Below, piece after piece: positions 8,447 to 16,694 of a DNA stretch of 64,000 nt (the first letter of the stretch is position 1; each line of letters begins with the position of its first letter). The position numbers and the translations under genes were made by a program. The notes beneath the pieces were generated by a model. The model saw nothing but the letters and a program-made list of their open reading frames with translations. It did not search any database and had not been told where the DNA came from. This DNA comes from DTU052 sp050951725 (lineage in GTDB: Bacteria; Bacillota; Syntrophomonadia; Syntrophomonadales; DTU052), in assembly GCA_050951725.1 (NCBI GenBank), contig JBMNJO010000012.1, forward strand, positions 496,001 to 560,000, given 5' to 3'.

Positions 8447-10213
8447 ATGGAAGCGACATTAAAAAGGACTCATACTATTCAGGAATTAACCCCTCGTATG
8501 GCAGGACAACAGGTTACACTTGCTGGATGGGTTGACACCCGCCGTGACCATGGAGGGCTGATATTTGTCGACTTGCGGGATCGTTCGGGATTGGTACAGG
8601 TGGTCTTTAATCCCGAAATAAGCAAACCCGCATTTGAATTAGCAGAGAGGATTCGTAATGAATACGTAATTGGGATAGTGGGAGTTGTACGGGAGAGACC
8701 GGAGGGAACCGTCAATCCCAATCTAATGACGGGTGCAATCGAGGTCTACGCCTCGGATTTGGAGTTGTTCAACACGGCGAAAACCCCACCTTTTTACCTG
8801 GAAGATAATGTGGAGGTTGACGAAGTATTACGGCTCCGTTACCGTTATCTTGACCTGCGGCGCCCGGAGATGAAGAATAATGTAATGCTCCGCCACCGGG
8901 TAATCAAATCACTGCGAGACTTTCTGGATCAAAGAGGCTTTCTGGAAATTGAAACCCCTATATTAACCAAAAGTGCCCCCGAAGGTGCCAGGGACTATCT
9001 CGTTCCCAGTCGGGTACACCCGGGAGAGTTCTATGCATTACCCCAGTCCCCACAGATATTCAAGCAGATACTGATGGTTGCAGGCATGGAGAAGTACTAT
9101 CAGGTAGCCAGGTGTTTCCGTGATGAGGACCTTAGAGCCGACCGCCAGCCCGAGTTTACGCAGCTGGATATCGAGATGTCATTTGTTGATGAGGATGACA
9201 TTATAGAGATGACGGAGGCCATGTTGGCCCAGGCGTTTGACCAGGGAATTGGCCGGAAGATTTCCATCCCGTTTCCTCGAATGACCTGGGAGGAAGCCAT
9301 GAGATCTTACGGGAGTGACAAGCCTGATCTGCGGTTTGGGCTGGTTATCCAGGAGTTGACTGATTTGTTGCAGGCCTCGGAGTTCAAGGTTTTTGCCACG
9401 GCGATAAACAGCGGAGGCGTGGTAAGAGCGATTAATGCCGAGGGATGTGCGTCATTTTCACGTAAAGAGATTGATGATCTGGGCCAGCTTGCGATTGATC
9501 TGGGAGCCAAAGGCTTGGCATGGGTCCAGGTTACCGAAGATGGCATGAAATCCCCGATTCTTAAATTCATGGGACCAAAAGAAATCCAGGATATAACATC
9601 ACGGTTAAACGCGAAACCTGGAGATCTGCTGCTGTTCTGTGCGGATTTTGAGGACACAGTCGCCAGGGTTCTCGGAGGACTCAGGCTGGAATTGGGTAAA
9701 CGACTGCAATTGATTGACAAAGATGACTTGAGCTTTGTTTGGGTTACCGATTTTCCATTGCTGGAATGGGATGAGGACGAAAAACGGTATGTTGCTGTAC
9801 ATCACCCCTTTACATCTCCACAGAACCCTGACGAGTTGGAAAGTGCCCCCGAGGCAGCCAAAGCCAGAGCCTATGACCTGGTTTTGAACGGAACGGAGCT
9901 TGGCGGGGGGAGTATACGTATTCATTCCCGGTCATTGCAGGAAAGGATGTTTGCCTTACAGGGAATAACCCCGGAAGAAGTTGCCGATAAATTCGGCTAT
10001 ATGCTGGAAGCCTTTGAGTATGGTGCTCCTCCTCACGGAGGTATTGCTTTTGGACTTGATCGCATGGTAATGTTGATGGCCAAGCGTGATTCCATCAGAG
10101 ATGTGATTGCTTTTCCCAAGACCCAAAGCGCATCCTGCCCCATGACTCAGGCACCCTCATCAGTCCGGGATAAGCAATTGAAAGAACTTAACATTAGGAC
10201 CATAATTAAGTAG
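8447..10213 (+). CDS. aspS: aspartyl-tRNA synthetase
   Basis: Charges tRNA-Asp. A 588-residue bacterial-type class II enzyme with an N-terminal OB-fold anticodon domain (about 1-110), motif 2 around the FRDEDLRADRQPEF block, the bacterial GAD insertion, and motif 3 GIAFGLDRMVML near the C-terminus. A strong TAAGGAGG lies before ATG 8447. Whether it also charges tRNA-Asn cannot be decided from sequence. It ends the hisS-aspS unit; a short hairpin without a U-run follows the stop. Confidence 0.97.
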   Translation: MEATLKRTHTIQELTPRMAGQQVTLAGWVDTRRDHGGLIFVDLRDRSGLVQVVFNPEISKPAFELAERIRNEYVIGIVGVVRERPEGTVNPNLMTGAIEVYASDLELFNTAKTPPFYLEDNVEVDEVLRLRYRYLDLRRPEMKNNVMLRHRVIKSLRDFLDQRGFLEIETPILTKSAPEGARDYLVPSRVHPGEFYALPQSPQIFKQILMVAGMEKYYQVARCFRDEDLRADRQPEFTQLDIEMSFVDEDDIIEMTEAMLAQAFDQGIGRKISIPFPRMTWEEAMRSYGSDKPDLRFGLVIQELTDLLQASEFKVFATAINSGGVVRAINAEGCASFSRKEIDDLGQLAIDLGAKGLAWVQVTEDGMKSPILKFMGPKEIQDITSRLNAKPGDLLLFCADFEDTVARVLGGLRLELGKRLQLIDKDDLSFVWVTDFPLLEWDEDEKRYVAVHHPFTSPQNPDELESAPEAAKARAYDLVLNGTELGGGSIRIHSRSLQERMFALQGITPEEVADKFGYMLEAFEYGAPPHGGIAFGLDRMVMLMAKRDSIRDVIAFPKTQSASCPMTQAPSSVRDKQLKELNIRTIIK

Positions 10214-10245
10214 AGGTGTAGAGCCCTTTTAGGGTTGGGCGATTA

Positions 10246-10274
10246 TTGAAAAACGCCGCCGGCTGTGATATTAT
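10246..10274 (+). promoter_or_regulatory. sigma-A promoter of 6S RNA
   Basis: TTGAAA (10246-10251) and TATTAT (10269-10274) are separated by exactly 17 bp. They predict a start near 10281, at the left edge of the structured RNA between aspS and tcdA. Confidence 0.7.
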
Positions 10275-10280
10275 AAGCTT

Positions 10281-10490
10281 AAATTAGGGAAAATAAGAAC
10301 AGCCCCTGCTGTGTTCGTGAAAGGCCGGTTTCGTTTTGGCCCAACACCAAAATGAAGGGCGTCTGATCTCTGTCAGTAGCGTGCAGGCCCTGTATTCTTA
10401 GGGAAACATAAAACTGACAGGAGGGTGCCCACCTGCGAATGTGCAGGTTCAAAACAACTGGCTCCACACGACTCGGTGGGGTTACTTTTT
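10281..10490 (+). ncRNA. ssrS: 6S RNA
   Basis: A structured, non-coding segment of about 200 nt with its own promoter, lying between aspS and the tcdA homolog, the place where Bacillus subtilis keeps its 6S-1 RNA gene. Visible helices are an 8-bp arm 10370-10377/10413-10420 enclosing 10388-10391/10400-10403, a small hairpin 10431-10436/10443-10448 on the 3' side, and possible outer closing pairs (10303-10306 with 10478-10481). This fits a long irregular hairpin with a central bubble. Known role: it mimics an open promoter, sequesters sigma-A RNA polymerase in stationary phase and templates short product RNAs. Identification rests on synteny and structure; ends are approximate. Confidence 0.75.
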
Positions 10491-10491
10491 T
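10464..10491 (+). terminator. intrinsic terminator of 6S RNA
   Basis: A small stem (10464-10467 with 10476-10479, extendable) is followed by a T6 run at 10486-10491. It ends only two bases before the Shine-Dalgarno of tcdA, so tcdA expression must depend on readthrough or a promoter inside the RNA gene. Confidence 0.5.
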
Positions 10492-10507
10492 CTTGGAGGA
10501 TTTATAT

Positions 10508-11215
10508 TTGGAAGACAGGTGGTCAAGAACCAGACTACTGGTTGGAGAAGAGGCCTGTTATCGCTTGGCACAGGCACGCATTATGGTGGTCGGCTTGGGA
10601 GGGGTTGGCTCATTTGTGGCGGAAGGCCTGGCCCGAAGCGGAATTGGAAGTCTGACCCTGGTAGATTTTGACCAGGTAGCCATCAGCAACATCAACCGGC
10701 AGTTAGTGGCGCTTACAAGTACTTTAGATAAACCAAAGGCCGAGGTTATGGCGGAGCGGATCAAAGATATAAACCCAGACTGTAGTGTTGAGGCCTGTGT
10801 TACTCGCTGCGAAAAAGACACCATAGATGAACTTCTAAGTAATCGACCTGATTATGTGGTAGATGCAATAGATTCGGTCATGGATAAGGTCTGTCTTATC
10901 AAAGAATGCCTCACCAGATTCATTCCAATTATCAGCGCCATGGGAGCCGGGAATCGCCTTGATCCCACCCGGTTTGAAGTTGCTGATATTTCGCAGACTC
11001 ACACCTGCCCACTGGCGCGCAAATTACGACATGAATTGCGCAAAATAAATATAGAACAAGGCCTTAAAGTGGTATTCTCTCGTGAAAAACCTATCCCAAC
11101 CAAAACCGGGCATCCGGTAGGGAGTATTTCTTTTGTGCCTTCAGTAGCCGGGCTGATTATCGCCGGTGCTGTTGTACAGGACCTTCTACACGATAATGAT
11201 TTGCACACAGTGTAA
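10508..11215 (+). CDS. tcdA: tRNA threonylcarbamoyladenosine dehydratase (TcdA/CsdL, E1-like)
   Basis: A 235-residue E1/ThiF-superfamily enzyme that cyclises t6A at tRNA position 37 to ct6A using ATP. The nucleotide-binding glycine motif GLGGVG is at residues 29-34, and DFDQVAISNINRQ follows with the conserved Asp and Arg of the adenylation site. The start is taken as TTG 10508, because TTGGAGGA (10493-10500) is correctly spaced and the protein then begins just before the conserved SRTRLLVG segment. An ATG at 10439 in the same frame would read through the 6S RNA. The next gene encodes a GG-tailed ThiS-like protein, so a sulfur-carrier activating role is a weaker alternative. Confidence 0.85.
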   Translation: MEDRWSRTRLLVGEEACYRLAQARIMVVGLGGVGSFVAEGLARSGIGSLTLVDFDQVAISNINRQLVALTSTLDKPKAEVMAERIKDINPDCSVEACVTRCEKDTIDELLSNRPDYVVDAIDSVMDKVCLIKECLTRFIPIISAMGAGNRLDPTRFEVADISQTHTCPLARKLRHELRKINIEQGLKVVFSREKPIPTKTGHPVGSISFVPSVAGLIIAGAVVQDLLHDNDLHTV

Positions 11216-11252
11216 GGCTTTAATCGTGAATACGTGAAAGAAGGATGATGAT

Positions 11253-11477
11253 ATGCAGGTTCATTACCGTGCAGTAGGTGAACTTAAGCAGAAAATGGAG
11301 CGGCCCGAGGGTGTTATTACACCTGACGAACCCCTGAATGTTGAGGGGTTGCTTGATCTTTTAGGGCTTAACCGGGAGGACCTGGTCATAATGATTAATG
11401 GCAGGAAGGCTGATGGTGAAGACCGTCTGCAGGATGGAGACCAGGTGGATATCGTGCCCTTTGTGGTGGGAGGGTAG
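11253..11477 (+). CDS. ThiS/MoaD-family sulfur-carrier-like protein
   Basis: A 74-residue beta-grasp protein ending in Val-Gly-Gly, the C-terminal diglycine that is adenylated and thiocarboxylated in ThiS and MoaD. It follows the E1-like tcdA gene by 37 bases and precedes paaK copy 2 by 28 bases. The target pathway (thiamine, molybdenum/tungsten cofactor, or another sulfur transfer) is not evident. No thiG, moaE or aldehyde oxidoreductase gene is in the window. Confidence 0.8.
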   Translation: MQVHYRAVGELKQKMERPEGVITPDEPLNVEGLLDLLGLNREDLVIMINGRKADGEDRLQDGDQVDIVPFVVGG

Positions 11478-11505
11478 GTCAGAAGAGAGAATGGGAGGGT
11501 AAAAA

Positions 11506-12804
11506 ATGTACTGGAATCAGGAAATCGAATGTATGTCCCGGAAAGAACTGGATGAGCTTAAACTGCGGCGGCTGAAGGAGACGGTTTTCCGGGTTTATTC
11601 TTTTGTGCCCAGCTATAAAGCCAAAATGGACGAAATGGGAATCACCCCTAGTGATATCCAGACTCTGGAGGATATCAGCAAATTACCGTTTACTACCAAA
11701 CAGGATCTGCGTGACAACTACCCCTTTGGACTGTTTGCAGTACCTATGACAGATGTGGTTAGAATCCACTCCTCATCAGGCACGACCGGAAAGCCTACCG
11801 TGGTGGGTTATACCAAACGAGATCTTGACAAGTGGGCAGAGTTGATGGCTCGTGCCCTGACCTGTGCTGGTGCCACCCGCTATTCGGTGGTGCAAAACGC
11901 CTATGGTTACGGTTTATTCACCGGGGGGCTGGGGGTGCATTATGGAGCTGAAAAAATTGGTGCTTCGGTTATTCCCAGCTCCGGAGGCAACACCAAAAGA
12001 CAGGTTATGCTGATGCAGGACTTTGGAACCACGGTTTTAACCTGTACCCCTTCGTATGCTTTACACATGCATGAAGTTATGACGGAGATGGACATAAAAC
12101 CATCGCAATTAAAGCTCAAGTCGGGTATTTTTGGAGCTGAACCCTGGTCAGAGAACATGCGTCGTGATCTGGAGAACCGCCTGGAAATCAATGCATTCGA
12201 TATATACGGTCTGAGTGAGATAATGGGTCCAGGGGTGGCGATAGAATGTCCCGAGAAGGAAGGACTTCACTTATTTGAGGACAATTTTATTGTCGAGATA
12301 ATCAATCCTGATACCGGCGAGGTCTTACCTCCAGGTGAAAAGGGCGAATTGGTCTTAACCACCATTAGCAAAGAGGCCTTACCGATGATAAGATACCGCA
12401 CCCGGGATCTTTCATCCCTCATTAGTGAACCCTGTCCCTGCGGCCGGACCCATATCCGGATGAACAAGGTTTTGGGACGCTCAGACGATATGGTAATAAT
12501 CAGAGGCGTCAACGTATTCCCGTCCATGGTGGAAAGCGTACTGTTGACTATCGATAATGTTGAGCCTTATTACCTCCTGGTGGTTGACAGGGTAAATAAC
12601 CTGGATCAACTGGAAGTATGGGTGGAGGTTTCAGAAAAAGCCTTCAGTGATGAGGTCAGGAAGCTTGAACAGCTCGGAAGACTGATAACCAGGGAACTGG
12701 AGAGCAGTCTGGGTGTAGCCGTTAAGGTAAAGCTGGTCGAACCCAAATCTCTGCAGCGAAGTGAAGGCAAAGCCAAGAGGGTTGAAGACCGGCGCAAATT
12801 CTAA
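11506..12804 (+). CDS. paaK: phenylacetate-CoA ligase, copy 2
   Basis: A 432-residue AMP-forming ligase for arylacetates, clearly homologous along its whole length to the product of 3637-4959. It has the SSSGTTGK nucleotide motif (residues 89-96), YGLSE, YRTRDL, GRSDDM and the terminal SEGKAKR lysine region. GGGAGGG stands before ATG 11506. Unlike copy 1 it has no T-box leader; it lies behind tcdA and the ThiS-like gene and ahead of its own ACT partner. The different control suggests a different physiological direction, such as arylacetate formation from aromatic amino acids, but that is inference. Confidence 0.92.
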   Translation: MYWNQEIECMSRKELDELKLRRLKETVFRVYSFVPSYKAKMDEMGITPSDIQTLEDISKLPFTTKQDLRDNYPFGLFAVPMTDVVRIHSSSGTTGKPTVVGYTKRDLDKWAELMARALTCAGATRYSVVQNAYGYGLFTGGLGVHYGAEKIGASVIPSSGGNTKRQVMLMQDFGTTVLTCTPSYALHMHEVMTEMDIKPSQLKLKSGIFGAEPWSENMRRDLENRLEINAFDIYGLSEIMGPGVAIECPEKEGLHLFEDNFIVEIINPDTGEVLPPGEKGELVLTTISKEALPMIRYRTRDLSSLISEPCPCGRTHIRMNKVLGRSDDMVIIRGVNVFPSMVESVLLTIDNVEPYYLLVVDRVNNLDQLEVWVEVSEKAFSDEVRKLEQLGRLITRELESSLGVAVKVKLVEPKSLQRSEGKAKRVEDRRKF

Positions 12805-12928
12805 GGTATAATAATATCAGCTGCATTCATTAGGTTACCAGAAGAGTTCACTTTTGGAAGCGAAAAGTCCGGCAACATGCCGCGACAGTTCTGAGGGCGA
12901 GCAGGATTTATACAAAGGAGGGAACAGT

Positions 12929-13357
12929 ATGGTTAAGCAGATTTCCATTTTTCTGGAGAACAAAGCGGGCCGATTGGCCAGTGTAACCAAGGTTCTGGGG
13001 GAGCAGAGGATTAATATCAGGGCTCTTTCTATCGCGGATACCTCCGATTTTGGAATCCTGAGGCTTATTGTCAACGAGCCGGAAAAGGCTTACGGGGTTT
13101 TGAAGAGAGCAGGCTTTACCGTTAGCGAGACTGAGGTTATCGCGGTTGAAGTTCCTGATACGCCTGGGGGACTGGCCAAGGTTCTAGATGTGATGGGTGA
13201 AGCATCTATTAATATTGAGTATCTTTATGCGTTTATCGGCAAAGCCACTGAAGATGCACTGGTCATTTTTAAGGTGGAGGATCCTGACCGGGCGGTTCAG
13301 GTCTTTCAAACGCACGGAATTAGTGTTTTGGACAGTAGTCATATATATAAGCTCTAA
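12929..13357 (+). CDS. tandem ACT-domain protein paired with paaK (copy 2)
   Basis: A 142-residue double ACT-domain protein, a paralog of the one at 4974-5411; the shared ALSIADTS core is identical in both. The start at ATG 12929 is set by AAAGGAGGG at 12914-12922; an earlier in-frame TTG at 12854 has no ribosome site. A 124-base gap separates it from paaK copy 2. It probably binds an amino-acid ligand and modulates the ligase pathway, but no partner has been shown in this sequence. Confidence 0.85.
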   Translation: MVKQISIFLENKAGRLASVTKVLGEQRINIRALSIADTSDFGILRLIVNEPEKAYGVLKRAGFTVSETEVIAVEVPDTPGGLAKVLDVMGEASINIEYLYAFIGKATEDALVIFKVEDPDRAVQVFQTHGISVLDSSHIYKL

Positions 13358-13474
13358 TTAACCCCTCCTTCATGATATGATTTGCTCTCGGGTATGACAT
13401 ACAGTCCAGGGATCGCTATCTGGATAATCAAACCTGATTCCTAAAATAAATTTCAGTATGTGCGGTGAGTGTTT

Positions 13475-14509
13475 ATGTATGATTATGTTGGCAGCATACA
13501 TATTCATACCCGGTACTCGGATGGATCGGGAAGCATACCTGAGATAGCCCGGGCAGCAGAAAGGGCTGGACTCGACTTTATTATTATCACCGATCATAAT
13601 CACCTGCAGGGAAAGCCCGAGGAAGGTTATCATGGAAAAGTCCTGGTCATGGTTGGGAGTGAAGTGAACCGGGAACGCAATCACTATCTCGCAATTAATA
13701 TTACTAAAGAGGTTCCCCCCAATGACGATGTTCCCCAACAGGTAATTGACGGTGTACGAAGCCAGGGCGGGATAGGGTTTCTGGCCCATCCCTTTGAAAC
13801 TGGTTCCCCGGTCTATAAAAACGGAAAGACCTATCCCTGGACAGATTGGCAGGTCACGGGCTTTACCGGACTTGATATTTGGAGTTATTTGTCGCAGTGG
13901 AGAGATAGTATATCCAATATCCCTAAAGGGTTTTACCTTTATTTTAATCCCCACCAGGCTTTCAGGCGGGGACCACATCAGGCATCCCTTGAAATATGGG
14001 ATCAGCTCTTACAAGAGAGGATGGTAGTGGGCATCGGTTGTTCCGATGCCCACGCTATCAAGATCAACCTGGGGCCCTGGAAACCAGTCCTATCCGATTA
14101 TTACGATTGTTTTCGCTGCATCAACACCCATCTTACCTTAAACGAACCATTATCCGGTGACTACCAAAGGGATAAAGCTGCGATTATTCAAGCCTTACAA
14201 AAAGGGAGATGTTTTGTCGGCTATAATTTCTTCAGGAGTGCCAAAGGGTTTCGCTTTGTCGCCGAATCAGGTGGGCGTTTAGTAAATATGGGTGAGAGAG
14301 CGACAGCCAGGGGATCCGTATTAATGGTTGATACCCCGTCAAAAGCAAAAGTGGTTTTAGTCAAGGATGGCAGACCCTATTTGCAGAATAAAGGCAAAAA
14401 GCACCGCTTTCGTCAATTAAGGCCCGGTATTTACCGGGTAGAGGCCCATCATTGGCATGGGCTTGGTTACCGTGCCTGGATCTATTCGAATCCTATTTAT
14501 CTGGATTAA
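13475..14509 (+). CDS. PHP-domain metal-dependent phosphoesterase
   Basis: A 344-residue protein of the polymerase-and-histidinol-phosphatase family. Metal-ligand motifs appear in order: HIHTRYSDGS near residues 9-18, ITDHNH, GSEVN, LAHPFE and CSDAHA. The C-terminal about 100 residues are not recognised. The substrate is unknown; relatives hydrolyse 5'-nucleotides or 3',5'-bisphosphates. ATG 13475 is preferred over GTG 13469 because GGTGAG lies just upstream. It stands alone between the ACT gene and the dcw promoter region. Confidence 0.82.
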   Translation: MYDYVGSIHIHTRYSDGSGSIPEIARAAERAGLDFIIITDHNHLQGKPEEGYHGKVLVMVGSEVNRERNHYLAINITKEVPPNDDVPQQVIDGVRSQGGIGFLAHPFETGSPVYKNGKTYPWTDWQVTGFTGLDIWSYLSQWRDSISNIPKGFYLYFNPHQAFRRGPHQASLEIWDQLLQERMVVGIGCSDAHAIKINLGPWKPVLSDYYDCFRCINTHLTLNEPLSGDYQRDKAAIIQALQKGRCFVGYNFFRSAKGFRFVAESGGRLVNMGERATARGSVLMVDTPSKAKVVLVKDGRPYLQNKGKKHRFRQLRPGIYRVEAHHWHGLGYRAWIYSNPIYLD

Positions 14510-14736
14510 TAATAGTATTTTCCCGCATCAATCAGTCCCTTACCATCATTTCACATTTCTATCGGTTTATTTGACGCTTTCACCGGCGAAACTCTTCAAT
14601 TCGACTACCAAATCCTTTACACAATCGCCAATCAAACCAATAATGTCGTATAATGTATAATAATGGATGAACGAGAATAACTAAGACGCAAATTCTTTTT
14701 GCACAAAAGCAGGAACTTCAAAACAACTAATAGAAT
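14510..14736 (+). other. intergenic AT-rich region before the dcw cluster
   Basis: No coding potential is seen between the PHP gene and the MraZ operator. Overlapping TATAAT-like hexamers occur near 14648-14662, without a convincing -35 partner, so an extra upstream promoter for the dcw cluster is possible but unproven. Confidence 0.4.
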
Positions 14737-14766
14737 AAAGTGGAGTAAAGTGGAGCAAAGTGGAGT
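14737..14766 (+). promoter_or_regulatory. MraZ operator: three 10-bp direct repeats
   Basis: Three head-to-tail decamers, AAAGTGGAGT, AAAGTGGAGC and AAAGTGGAGT, cover 14737-14766. MraZ proteins bind closely spaced direct repeats upstream of mraZ; the AAAGTG core is the type described in Mollicutes. The array occupies the expected -35 region of the TATAAT that follows, which fits autoregulation of the whole dcw cluster. Confidence 0.85.
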
Positions 14767-14774
14767 ATGGGCCC

Positions 14775-14780
14775 TATAAT
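14775..14780 (+). promoter_or_regulatory. -10 box of the mraZ/dcw promoter
   Basis: A perfect TATAAT 21 bases before the mraZ start codon. No good -35 hexamer is seen at 17 bp; that position is inside the MraZ repeats. Confidence 0.6.
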
Positions 14781-14800
14781 CTCTGATAAAGGACGAACAT

Positions 14801-15232
14801 ATGTTCTTAGGCGAATACCGACATAGTCTTGATAACAAGGGTAGGCTGACGGTTCCAGCCCGATTCCGCGAGGAATTGGGGGAAACCTTCATTGTGACTA
14901 AAGGCCTGGACAACTGTCTTTTTGTCTATCCGTTATCAGAATGGAAAACGGTTGAAGAAAACCTCAAAGGTCTTCCGTTCACCCGTAGTGATGTACGGGC
15001 CTTTGTGCGTTTTTTCTTTTCCGGGGCTTGTGAGTGTGAGACCGATAAACAAGGCCGCATCCTGTTGCCGGGCGGTTTGAGAGAGTACGCTCATATCGAC
15101 AGGGATGTGGTAATTATAGGTGTTGGCGCCAGGGTTGAAGTTTGGGCTGAGGAATATTGGGAAGAATATGCCGAAAAGGCAGGGGCTTCTTATGAAGATA
15201 TCTCCGAAAAACTGGTTGAACTTGGTATATAG
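14801..15232 (+). CDS. mraZ: MraZ transcriptional regulator of the dcw cluster
   Basis: A 143-residue DNA-binding protein with two SpoVT/AbrB-like beta-hairpin halves, each carrying the family signature (DNKGRLTVPARFR near residues 11-23, DKQGRILLPGGLR further on). It forms a ring-shaped oligomer that binds repeated boxes ahead of its own gene, here at 14737-14766. First gene of the division/cell-wall operon. AAAGGAC lies seven bases before ATG 14801. Confidence 0.96.
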   Translation: MFLGEYRHSLDNKGRLTVPARFREELGETFIVTKGLDNCLFVYPLSEWKTVEENLKGLPFTRSDVRAFVRFFFSGACECETDKQGRILLPGGLREYAHIDRDVVIIGVGARVEVWAEEYWEEYAEKAGASYEDISEKLVELGI

Positions 15233-15243
15233 GGGGCAAATGA

Positions 15244-16170
15244 TTGCACGTTCCTGTTTTGTATGACGAGACTCTTGAGTATTTGATTACCAACCCCCAG
15301 GGAGTTTATGTTGATTGCACTTTAGGCGGCGGCGGACACTTTACAGGTATTATCGAGAGGACAAGCAACCAGGCAATCCTTGTGGGAATCGACCAGGACA
15401 CCATGGCCCTTGAGAGGACCAGATTACGGTTGGGGACAACCTCCAATATAAAACTCGTAAAAGGTAATTTCCGCAACCTGCGTCTTATTCTCAAGGACCT
15501 TGCTATAGAATCAGTTGATGGGGTCTTGATTGATCTGGGGGTGTCATCATTTCAACTGGATGAGGAAGAACGGGGATTTTCTTTTCACCTCGAAGCACGA
15601 TTGGACATGAGAATGGATCCCGACTCGGAAAACAGCGCCTGGGAGCTGGTGAATCACTGGCCGGTGGACAGGCTGGAGCAAATAATCAGGGAGTACGGAG
15701 AAGAACGTTATGCGGGAAGGATCGCTCGCGGCATTGAAAAAGCCAGACAAAACCATACTATTGATTCCACACTTGATTTAGTAGAGGTTATTCGCCGGAG
15801 TGTACCTGCAAATTACAAGCGGGAGACTCATCCGGCCCGCCGTACTTTTCAAGCCCTGCGTATTGAGGTCAACCAGGAAATTGAGTCTTTGAAAGAGGTT
15901 CTTCCGCAAGCTATTGATGTATTGAAACCGGGAGGGAGGTTATGCATTATCAGCTTCCAATCCCTGGAGGACCGCATTGTCAAAGAACATTTTGCCTGCG
16001 AATCCAAGGACTGCCTTTGCCCGAGCAGACAACCGGTTTGTAACTGCGGGCATAAAGCGAAAATAAAGGTGCTGACCAGAAAACCGGTAGGGCCGTCACC
16101 CGAAGAGATAGCCAAAAACTACCGTGCTCGCAGCTCAAAACTGAGAGTGGCCCAGAAGTTGGAGTTCTAA
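15244..16170 (+). CDS. rsmH: 16S rRNA m4C1402 methyltransferase
   Basis: N4-methylates C1402 of 16S rRNA using S-adenosylmethionine. The 308-residue protein opens HVPVLYDETLEYL and has the SAM motif DCTLGGGGH at about residues 24-32, then GVLIDLGVSSFQLD, all typical. The start is TTG 15244, with AGGGGG about six bases upstream. Located 11 bases after mraZ, the invariant dcw order. Confidence 0.96.
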   Translation: MHVPVLYDETLEYLITNPQGVYVDCTLGGGGHFTGIIERTSNQAILVGIDQDTMALERTRLRLGTTSNIKLVKGNFRNLRLILKDLAIESVDGVLIDLGVSSFQLDEEERGFSFHLEARLDMRMDPDSENSAWELVNHWPVDRLEQIIREYGEERYAGRIARGIEKARQNHTIDSTLDLVEVIRRSVPANYKRETHPARRTFQALRIEVNQEIESLKEVLPQAIDVLKPGGRLCIISFQSLEDRIVKEHFACESKDCLCPSRQPVCNCGHKAKIKVLTRKPVGPSPEEIAKNYRARSSKLRVAQKLEF

Positions 16171-16192
16171 AGAGGATGGAGGTAGAATAATT

Positions 16193-16678
16193 TTGGTATT
16201 GGCCGAACTCAAACAAGAGCCGGTGTTCCGGGAGCCTGAACTTCCAAATCCCAGACCGGGGAAGAAAAAGCAAAGAACAACAGTAAAAAAAGCCAATCTG
16301 ATGCTGAATATAACGGTCTTTATACTGGCTTTTTCGATAATTGGAATATCTCTATATTTGCACAGTGCATTAATTGGTTATGAGATCGTTGAGTTAAAAG
16401 CGGACATTAAAGCACTGGAGAATGAAAACAAGCGCATAGAATACACCATAGCAGAACTATCATCTTTAGAAAGAGTTCAGGTTGAGGCGGAGACGAAGCT
16501 GGGTATGTTCAGGCCTCAGTCGGAAAATATGGTGGCTTTGAAGTATGAACCTCCGGTCACTGCAGTTGCAAGTGTTAACGAAAATGTGGGCACAGAGCAA
16601 CAGTCAGCTTCCCTAAAAAGAGATTACCAGGTTATTTCCAGTATTCTGCACCGGGTGGGAATTACAGGTTCCTATTAG
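16193..16678 (+). CDS. ftsL: FtsL/DivIC-like septum protein
   Basis: A 161-residue bitopic membrane protein: a basic cytoplasmic N-terminus of about 40 residues, one transmembrane segment (roughly 42-63), then an extracytoplasmic coiled coil containing ELKADIKALENENK. Size, topology and position between rsmH and the penicillin-binding protein identify FtsL, which forms the FtsQLB (DivIB-FtsL-DivIC) complex activating septal synthesis. The start is TTG 16193 with GGAGG at 16178-16182; TTG 16199 is an alternative. Confidence 0.85.
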   Translation: MVLAELKQEPVFREPELPNPRPGKKKQRTTVKKANLMLNITVFILAFSIIGISLYLHSALIGYEIVELKADIKALENENKRIEYTIAELSSLERVQVEAETKLGMFRPQSENMVALKYEPPVTAVASVNENVGTEQQSASLKRDYQVISSILHRVGITGSY

Positions 16679-16694
16679 GAGATTTTAGTTACAA

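Noticed and set aside
11940..12527. minus-strand frames opposite paaK copy 2
   Set aside because: Low-complexity shadow translations of a clear ligase gene.
12782..12812. promoter-like TTGAAG and TATAAT before the second ACT gene
   Set aside because: The spacer is 19 bp and the -35 lies within the paaK2 coding end; not strong enough to list as a feature.
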